A stretch of DNA of 5,296 nucleotides from Pseudomonadota bacterium (GTDB lineage: Bacteria; Pseudomonadota; Gammaproteobacteria; Xanthomonadales; Xanthomonadaceae): contig JAEXTE010000008.1 in NCBI GenBank assembly GCA_023453655.1, forward strand, positions 1 through 5,296, read 5' to 3'. Position 1 is the first letter of the stretch, and each line of letters starts with the position of its first letter. The notes under the pieces are model-generated. The model did no database searches, was not told the origin of the DNA, and saw only the letters and a program-made list of their open reading frames with translations. Made by a program: the position numbers and the translations under genes. Shown here piece by piece: positions 1-5,296 of the stretch.

Positions 1-240
1 GCGCACAAGCGCGTCCACGAGGTGTTCGCCCGCCGCGTGGGCGAGATGCGGATGCGCTTCGAGGCCGGCGAGGACGTGGTCGGCGAGCTGCAGGGCATGC
101 TCTCGCGCTGGCTGTTCAACCACATCCGCAACGACGACAAGGCCTATGCCGACCAGGTCAAGCAGCACCTGAACGTCTTCGTCCGCGAGCACCAGCAGGG
201 CGGCTGGCTCAAGCGCACCGTGCACCGCCTGTTCGGCTGA
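1..240 (+). CDS. Bacteriohemerythrin, C-terminal part (5' end outside window)
   Basis: This is a partial reading frame open from base 1, with 79 codons visible before the TGA. Hemerythrins are four-helix-bundle proteins that bind O2 at a non-heme di-iron site. Bacterial single-domain forms are usually about 130-150 residues and are linked to oxygen binding, storage or sensing in the cytoplasm. Visible iron-ligand motifs are HxxxH in the first residues (HKRVH, bases 4-18) and the last-helix signature [13 protein letters not shown], with His at 121-123 and the second Asp at 136-138. The first helices and their ligands lie upstream of the window. A GTG at 22 lies inside the second conserved helix, just after HxxxH, so it is not the true start. 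The C-terminus is basic ([11 protein letters not shown]). The ACMSD gene follows after 61 bp with its own apparent promoter, so co-transcription is not required. The family call is firm; the physiological role is not shown by the sequence. Confidence 0.86.
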   Translation, partial: AHKRVHEVFARRVGEMRMRFEAGEDVVGELQGMLSRWLFNHIRNDDKAYADQVKQHLNVFVREHQQGGWLKRTVHRLFG

Positions 241-251
241 GTCCGCCGCCG

Positions 252-285
252 TTGCCGCAGTGCGGCGCGCCCGCTGCGCCGGCAA
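252..285. repeat. Overlapping inverted repeats in the hemerythrin-ACMSD gap
   Basis: The gap holds several competing short stems. TTGCCG (252-257) pairs with CGGCAA (280-285). GCCGC (254-258) pairs with GCGGC (262-266) around a 3-nt loop. GGCGC (264-268) pairs with GCGCC (276-280). No T-run follows, so a standard intrinsic terminator is not supported. The outer TTGCCG/CGGCAA pair flanks the place where a -35 element would sit, and ends 4 bp before the -10-like box, so it could be an operator or just the hairpin content expected of GC-rich DNA. Function is unproven. Confidence 0.35.
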
Positions 286-287
286 TG

Positions 288-301
288 CCTACAATCGGGC
301 G
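288..301 (+). promoter_or_regulatory. Putative -10 box giving a leaderless ACMSD mRNA
   Basis: CCTACAAT (288-295) contains TACAAT, a five-of-six match to the sigma-70 -10 consensus. Six bases separate it from the ATG at 302, the normal distance from a -10 hexamer to +1, so transcription is predicted to begin at the start codon itself. No purine-rich Shine-Dalgarno sequence lies upstream of this ATG. No convincing -35 hexamer is seen 16-18 bp upstream (about 267-272 is GC only). The same arrangement precedes kynU and sbcB in this window, which strengthens the call. Confidence 0.6.
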
Positions 302-1327
302 ATGCTCCGGATCGACATCCACGCCCACTACCTGCCCCGCGAATGGCCGGACCTGGCCCGCAAGTACGGCGAGTCCCGCTTCCCGGTGATCCACCATACC
401 GAGGACGGGCGCCACCGCATCTACAAGGACGGGCGCTTCTTCCGCGAGATCTGGTCGCGCACCTGGGACGCGCGCGAGCGCATCGACGACTACGCGCGCT
501 TCGGCGTGCAGGTGCAGGTGATCAGCACCGTCCCGGTGATGTTCAGCTACTGGGCGCGGCCCCAGCACGCGCTGGAGCTGCACCAGGCGCTCAACGACCA
601 CATGGCGGCCACCTGCCGCGACCATCCGCGCCACTACGCCGGCCTCGGCACGGTGCCACTGCAGTCGCCGCGGCTGGCGGTGCAGGAACTGGAGCGTTGC
701 GTAGACCAGCTGGGCCTGCAGGGCGTGCAGATCGGATCGCACGTCACCGGCCCGGACGGCACCCACTGGAACCTGGACGCCCCGGAACTGTTCCCGTTCT
801 TCGAGGCCGCCGCCGACCTCGGCGCCGCGATCCTGGTCCATCCCTGGGACATGATGGGCGCCGACAGCATGCCCAAGTACTGGCTGCCCTGGCTGGTCGG
901 CATGCCCGCCGAGCAGTCGCGCGCGGCCTGCTGTCTGGTGTTCGGCGGCGTGCTGGAGCGCCTGCCGAAACTGAAGGTGTGCATGGCGCACGGCGGCGGC
1001 AGCTTCCCCTACACGATCGGGCGCATCGAACACGGCTTCAACATGCGGCCGGACCTGGTGGCCACCGACAACCCGCACAACCCGCGCGACTACCTGCGCC
1101 GGATGTACTTCGACTCCTGGGTGGCCGACCCGCGCGCGCTGCGCTACCTGATCGACACCTGCGGCGTGGACCGGGTGATGCTCGGTACCGACTACCCCTT
1201 CCCGCTCGGCGAGCAGGAACCGGGCGCGGGCATCGAACAGCTGGCCCTGCCCGATGCCGACCGCGCGCGCCTGTACCACGGCACCGCGCTGGAATGGCTG
1301 GGCCTGCCGGCCTCGCGCTTCGCCTGA
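302..1327 (+). CDS. ACMSD: 2-amino-3-carboxymuconate-6-semialdehyde decarboxylase (ACMSD), amidohydrolase superfamily
   Basis: The product has 341 residues; human ACMSD has about 336. This zinc enzyme decarboxylates ACMS, the ring-opened product of 3-hydroxyanthranilate, to 2-aminomuconate semialdehyde, drawing flux away from spontaneous closure to quinolinate and NAD. Visible landmarks are the N-terminal metal motif H7-A-H9, H180 in VHPWDM, H230 in AHGGGSFP and D297 in GTDYPFPLGE. R48 and R249 (in MRPDL) match the human substrate-carboxylate residues R47 and R243, the latter reaching in from the partner subunit of a dimer. The KYWLPWLVGMPAE block (192-204) is typical of ACMSD and separates it from generic amidohydrolases. 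A loop near 148-155 is about five residues longer than in the human protein. The ATG at 302 is preferred over an in-frame GTG at 260 because the product then begins at the usual MxRIDIHAHYLP and the GTG lies upstream of the promoter-like box. kynU follows after 43 bp. Human numbering is from memory. Confidence 0.93.
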   Translation: MLRIDIHAHYLPREWPDLARKYGESRFPVIHHTEDGRHRIYKDGRFFREIWSRTWDARERIDDYARFGVQVQVISTVPVMFSYWARPQHALELHQALNDHMAATCRDHPRHYAGLGTVPLQSPRLAVQELERCVDQLGLQGVQIGSHVTGPDGTHWNLDAPELFPFFEAAADLGAAILVHPWDMMGADSMPKYWLPWLVGMPAEQSRAACCLVFGGVLERLPKLKVCMAHGGGSFPYTIGRIEHGFNMRPDLVATDNPHNPRDYLRRMYFDSWVADPRALRYLIDTCGVDRVMLGTDYPFPLGEQEPGAGIEQLALPDADRARLYHGTALEWLGLPASRFA

Positions 1328-1356
1328 GCATGGCGACGGCCGCCGGCACCCGTCCT

Positions 1357-1370
1357 CCTACAATGCCCGC
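1357..1370 (+). promoter_or_regulatory. Putative -10 box giving a leaderless kynU mRNA
   Basis: CCTACAAT (1357-1364) lies six bases before the kynU ATG at 1371, exactly the spacing seen before ACMSD. There is no Shine-Dalgarno sequence; the bases just upstream read CCTCC, which resembles the anti-Shine-Dalgarno rather than its target. The box itself creates an out-of-frame ATG (1363-1365), which a transcript starting at 1371 would exclude. No clear -35 hexamer is seen at the usual distance. The box would let kynU-kmo be transcribed separately from ACMSD, while read-through from ACMSD remains possible because no terminator is visible. Confidence 0.6.
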
Positions 1371-2655
<1,285 letters not shown>

Positions 2656-2657
<2 letters not shown>

Positions 2658-2660
2658 GGG
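2656..2660 (+). promoter_or_regulatory. Shine-Dalgarno sequence for kmo, overlapping the kynU stop
   Basis: GAGGG (2656-2660) begins within the kynU TGA stop (2655-2657) and sits 7 bases before the kmo ATG at 2668. It fixes the kmo start and implies translational coupling: ribosomes finishing kynU would be placed on or next to this site. It is the only clear Shine-Dalgarno sequence before a start codon in this window; kmo lacks the CCTACAAT box found before the other genes. Confidence 0.7.
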
Positions 2661-2667
2661 ACGAGCG

Positions 2668-4026
2668 ATGAGCAGCCGGGATCCGCGCGCCATCACCATC
2701 ATCGGCGCCGGGCTGGCCGGCACCCTGCTGGCCACCCTGCTCGCCCAGCGCGGCTGGGCAGTGGAGGTGTTCGAGCGCCGCGGCGATCCGCGCGTGCACG
2801 GCTACGCCGGCGGCCGTTCGATCAACCTCGCCCTGGCCGAACGCGGGCTGCACGCGCTCCGCCAGGCCGGCGCCGACCCGGGGGTGATGCGCCAGGCGGT
2901 GATGATGCGCGGGCGCATGGTGCATCCGCTGGGCGGTCAGCCGGAGCTGCAGCGCTACGGCCGCGACGACAGCGAGGTGATCTGGTCGATCAACCGCGGC
3001 GAACTCAACATCGTGCTGATCGAGGCCGCCGAAGCCGCGGGCGCTGTGCTGCACTTCGACCGCCGCCTGGAGTCGGTGGACTTCGACGCGCGCACGATGC
3101 GCGTGTGCGGCGACGGCCATGACCAGACCCGCCCCTTCCACAGCCTGGTCGGCGCCGACGGCGCCGGCTCGACCCTGCGCCTGCAGATGGCGCGCCACGC
3201 CGACCTGGGCGAGCGCACCGAGTGGCTCGACCACGGCTACAAGGAACTCGAGATCCCGCCGGGCGCCGGCGGCGGCTTCCGCATCGAGGCCAACGCGCTG
3301 CACATCTGGCCGCGCGGGCACTACATGTGCATCGCCCTGCCCAACGACGAGCGCACGTTCACCGTCACCCTGTTCATGCCGCACGCGGGGCCCTACCCGA
3401 GCTTCGAGACGGTCCCCGACGGCGCCGCGGCGCTGGCGCTGTTCGTGGAACAGTTCGCCGACGCGGTGCCGCTGATCCCGCTGCTGGAGCAGGATTTCGA
3501 CCGGAACCCCATCGGCACGCTCGGCACGCTCTATCTCGACCGCTGGCACCTGGACGAGCGCGCCGTGCTGCTGGGCGACGCGGCGCACGCGATGGTGCCC
3601 TTCCACGGCCAGGGCATGAACTGCGCCTTCGAGGACTGCGTGGCGCTGGCCGACCACCTGCAGTCCGCGCCGGACGTGGCAAGCGCCTATGCCGCCTTCG
3701 CCGCGCAGCGCATGCCCGATGCCGCCGCCATCCAGCACATGGCGCTGGAGAACTACATCGAGATGCGCGACCGCGTGGACGACCACGGCTACCGCCTGCA
3801 GCGCGCCCTCGAACTGCAGCTGCAGGAGCGGCACCCCGGACGGTTCGTGCCGCACTACAGCATGGTCACCTTCATGCGCATCCCCTACTCGCTGGCGCTG
3901 GCGCGCAGCGAGATCCAGCGCGGCATCCTGGCGCGCGCGACCCGCGGCCTGGCCTCGCTGGACGAGGTGGACTGGGCGGCGCTGGACGCTGACGTGCTGG
4001 CGCGGCTGTCGCCCATCACCGACTGA
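2668..4026 (+). CDS. kmo: Kynurenine 3-monooxygenase (FAD-dependent)
   Basis: The product has 452 residues, close to the roughly 460 of the Pseudomonas fluorescens enzyme. It is a class A flavoprotein hydroxylase that uses NADPH and O2 to convert L-kynurenine to 3-hydroxykynurenine. Domains run as follows: the FAD ADP-binding GAGLAG (13-18) in the first beta-alpha-beta unit; the KMO-typical GRSINLALAERG (49-60); MMRGRMVHP (79-87); GRDDSEVIWSINR (98-110); the DG motif VGADGAGSTLR (161-171); YKELEIPP (191-198); and the second FAD motif LLGDAAHAMVPFHGQGMNCAFED (301-323). R83, Y97, H313, N362, E365 and Y397 match the P. fluorescens active-site residues R84, Y98, H320, N369, E372 and Y404 (recalled numbering). 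The C-terminus has no hydrophobic membrane anchor like that of the mitochondrial eukaryotic form, so a soluble enzyme is expected. The 10-bp gap and shared Shine-Dalgarno/stop indicate an operon with kynU, whose substrate it makes. No terminator is visible before sbcB. Confidence 0.95.
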   Translation: MSSRDPRAITIIGAGLAGTLLATLLAQRGWAVEVFERRGDPRVHGYAGGRSINLALAERGLHALRQAGADPGVMRQAVMMRGRMVHPLGGQPELQRYGRDDSEVIWSINRGELNIVLIEAAEAAGAVLHFDRRLESVDFDARTMRVCGDGHDQTRPFHSLVGADGAGSTLRLQMARHADLGERTEWLDHGYKELEIPPGAGGGFRIEANALHIWPRGHYMCIALPNDERTFTVTLFMPHAGPYPSFETVPDGAAALALFVEQFADAVPLIPLLEQDFDRNPIGTLGTLYLDRWHLDERAVLLGDAAHAMVPFHGQGMNCAFEDCVALADHLQSAPDVASAYAAFAAQRMPDAAAIQHMALENYIEMRDRVDDHGYRLQRALELQLQERHPGRFVPHYSMVTFMRIPYSLALARSEIQRGILARATRGLASLDEVDWAALDADVLARLSPITD

Positions 4027-4047
4027 GGGCACGACCCGCCCGGCCAC

Positions 4048-4060
4048 CCTACAATGGGCC
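4048..4060 (+). promoter_or_regulatory. Putative -10 box giving a leaderless sbcB mRNA
   Basis: CCTACAAT (4048-4055) lies five bases before the sbcB ATG at 4061, one base closer than the two upstream copies. No Shine-Dalgarno sequence is present. The last two bases of the box plus the next G form an out-of-frame ATG (4054-4056), so a start at or next to 4061 would avoid a decoy codon. No -35 hexamer is evident at the usual distance. The box would uncouple sbcB from the kynurenine genes, with which it has no functional link. Confidence 0.55.
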
Positions 4061-5296
4061 ATGGGCGCCAGCTTCCTGTTCTACGACCTCGAGACGTTCG
4101 GCGCCGATCCGCGCCGCACCCGCATCGCCCAGTTCGCCGCGATCCGCACCGACGAGGACCTCAACGAGATCGACGAGCCCATCGATTTCCTGGTCCGCCC
4201 CGCCGACGACCTGCTGCCCTCGCCCGACGCCACCCTGGTCACCGCCCTGCCGCCGCAGCGTGCGCTGGCCGAGGGCGTGCCCGAAGCCGAGGCCTTCGCC
4301 CGCATCTTCGAGGAGATGTCGCGGCCCCAGACCTGCACCCTGGGCTACAACTCGCTGCGCTTCGACGATGAATTCGTGCGCTACGGTCTGTACCGCAACT
4401 TCTACGACCCCTACGAACGCGAGTGGCGCGGCGGCAACTGCCGCTGGGACCTGCTCGACGTGCTGCGGCTGATGCACGCGCTGCGCCCGGACGGCATCGC
4501 CTGGCCGCAGCGCGACGACGGAAAGGGCACCTCGTTCAAGCTCGAACACCTGGCCACCGCCAACGGCGTTCGCACCGGGGACGCGCACGAGGCGCTGTCG
4601 GACGTGCGCGCCCTGATCGGCCTGGCGCGCCGCTTCCGCAGCGCCCAGCCCCGGCTGTGGGACTACGCGCTGAAGCTGCGCGACAAGCGCCATGTCGCCA
4701 CCCTGCTCGACACCGTGGCGATGACGCCGGTGCTCCACGTTTCGCAGCGCTATCCGGCCACGCGCCTGTGCGCGGCGGCCGTCGTGCCCCTGGCCAGGCA
4801 TCCCCGCATCGACAGCCGGGTGATCGTGTTCGACCTGGACTGCGATCCCGAACCGCTGCTGCAGCTCGATCCGGAGACCATCGCCCAGCGCCTGTACATG
4901 CGCGCCGACCAGTTGCCCGAGGGCGCCGCGCGCATCCCGCTCAAGGAGGTCCACCTCAACCGCTGCCCCGCGATCGTGCGCTGGGACCACCTGCGCGCCG
5001 GGGACTTCGCCCGCCTCGCGATCGATCCCGACGCCGCACAGGCGCGGGCCGCGCGCCTGCGCGAGGCCGGCCGGAACTGGCCGAGAAGCTGCGCCGCGTG
5101 TACGCGCAGCAGCGCGAGCAGGACGCGGCCGATGTCGATGCCGCCCTCTACGACGGCTTCCTGCAGGACAGCGACAAGCGCCTGTTCGCCGAAGTGCGCG
5201 CCACTGCGCCCGCGCAGCTGGGGGCGCGCGCCTTCGATTTCCGCGACCCGCGCATGCCCGAACTGCTGTTCCGCTATCGCGCCCGCAACTGGCCGG
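4061..5296 (+). CDS. sbcB: Exodeoxyribonuclease I, frameshifted and cut by the window end
   Basis: ExoI digests single-stranded DNA 3' to 5' and acts in mismatch repair and recombination; E. coli SbcB has 475 residues. From the ATG at 4061, 338 codons read in one frame. The DEDDh nuclease domain looks intact: FLFYDLETFG (D9, E11), GYNSLRFDDEF (D102) and AHEALSD (H176, D181) match E. coli D15, E17, D108, H181 and D186. Also conserved are RNFYDPYE (112-119), RWDLLDVLR (128-136), LRPDGIAWP (141-149), PLLQLD (265-270) and the helix-rich region up to LREAG. After about base 5074 this frame turns into Cys/Ser/Arg-rich sequence unlike the family, while the next frame (GAA at 5074) continues ExoI for 74 codons, with LYDGF at 5146-5160 and FRYRARNWP at 5269-5295, matching E. 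coli LYNGF and FNYRARNFP. Neither frame has a stop before the edge. About 70 C-terminal residues would lie beyond. The gene is either a pseudogene or carries a sequencing/assembly error. Confidence 0.88.
   Translation, partial: MGASFLFYDLETFGADPRRTRIAQFAAIRTDEDLNEIDEPIDFLVRPADDLLPSPDATLVTALPPQRALAEGVPEAEAFARIFEEMSRPQTCTLGYNSLRFDDEFVRYGLYRNFYDPYEREWRGGNCRWDLLDVLRLMHALRPDGIAWPQRDDGKGTSFKLEHLATANGVRTGDAHEALSDVRALIGLARRFRSAQPRLWDYALKLRDKRHVATLLDTVAMTPVLHVSQRYPATRLCAAAVVPLARHPRIDSRVIVFDLDCDPEPLLQLDPETIAQRLYMRADQLPEGAARIPLKEVHLNRCPAIVRWDHLRAGDFARLAIDPDAAQARAARLREAGRNWPRSCAACTRSSASRTRPMSMPPSTTASCRTATSACSPKCAPLRPRSWGRAPSISATRACPNCCSAIAPATGR
5063..5076 (+). other. Frameshift site in sbcB at a GGCC tandem repeat
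   Basis: The initial frame reads GAG GCC GGC CGG AAC; the conserved continuation (E-L-A-E-K-L-R-R-V-Y) begins with GAA at 5074. Restoring the frame needs one extra base (for example a C or G in the GGCC/CGG runs), or loss of two bases, or one more GGCC unit. The junction is a tandem GGCC-GGCC-GG (5065-5074), also an 8-bp palindrome, a plausible place for slippage or for a base-calling error. No slippery heptamer of the programmed-frameshift type is seen. Confidence 0.8.

Noticed and set aside
260..301. Extending ACMSD upstream to the GTG at 260.
   Set aside because: The added 14 residues are not family-like and would be encoded by the inverted-repeat and promoter region. The ATG at 302 gives the standard N-terminus.
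209..1279. A 356-codon open frame on the - strand opposite ACMSD.
   Set aside because: It is a shadow of ACMSD, and it also overlaps the hemerythrin end and the intergenic gap.
1254..1370. Extending kynU upstream to an in-frame start at 1254.
   Set aside because: This would overlap ACMSD by 74 bp and add 39 non-homologous residues. The ATG at 1371 has the promoter-like box and gives a family-typical N-terminus.
4027..4045. A possible terminator after kmo (GGGC at 4027-4030 pairing with GCCC at 4038-4041).
   Set aside because: It has only a four-base-pair stem and no T-run, which is too weak to call.
4049..4990. A 313-codon open frame on the - strand opposite sbcB.
   Set aside because: It is antisense to conserved ExoI motifs, with biased composition and no plausible start signals.
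5041..5080. Programmed ribosomal frameshifting in sbcB.
   Set aside because: There is no slippery heptamer, no upstream Shine-Dalgarno-like stimulator and no stop codon in the original frame. ExoI is not known to use recoding. Mutation or sequence error is simpler.

Overview
The window is GC-rich, roughly 70 % by eye, with strongly C/G-biased third codon positions and all genes on the + strand. Protein content and the promoter style suggest a gammaproteobacterium of the Xanthomonadaceae/Lysobacteraceae (Lysobacter, Luteimonas, Pseudoxanthomonas, Stenotrophomonas or Xanthomonas relatives). This placement is inferred from recalled family resemblance, not from a search.

Layout: (1) the C-terminal part of a bacteriohemerythrin, cut by the left edge (1-240); (2) a 61-bp gap with inverted repeats and a -10-like box; (3) 2-amino-3-carboxymuconate-6-semialdehyde decarboxylase, ACMSD (302-1327); (4) a 43-bp gap with the same kind of box; (5) kynureninase kynU (1371-2657); (6) kynurenine 3-monooxygenase kmo (2668-4026), 10 bp after kynU and with a Shine-Dalgarno sequence overlapping the kynU stop; (7) a 34-bp gap with a third copy of the box; (8) exodeoxyribonuclease I sbcB (4061 to the right edge), which carries a frameshift near 5063-5076 and runs off the window. 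No gene-free stretch exceeds 61 bp. I see no tRNA, rRNA, CRISPR array, insertion sequence or att site.

Genes 3-6 encode part of the oxidative kynurenine route of tryptophan breakdown. Kmo makes 3-hydroxykynurenine and KynU cleaves it to 3-hydroxyanthranilate. A ring-cleaving dioxygenase not present here would then give ACMS, which ACMSD decarboxylates, diverting carbon from quinolinate/NAD towards catabolism. Active-site residues are present in all three enzymes, and KynU carries the residue set linked to 3-hydroxykynurenine preference in the human enzyme, so the three fit together chemically. Tryptophan 2,3-dioxygenase, kynurenine formamidase and 3-hydroxyanthranilate 3,4-dioxygenase must lie elsewhere if the pathway is complete.

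The pathway itself is known biology. The points most worth a second look are the repeated CCTACAAT-N(5-6)-ATG arrangement, which predicts leaderless mRNAs for three genes, and the sbcB frameshift at a GGCC tandem repeat.
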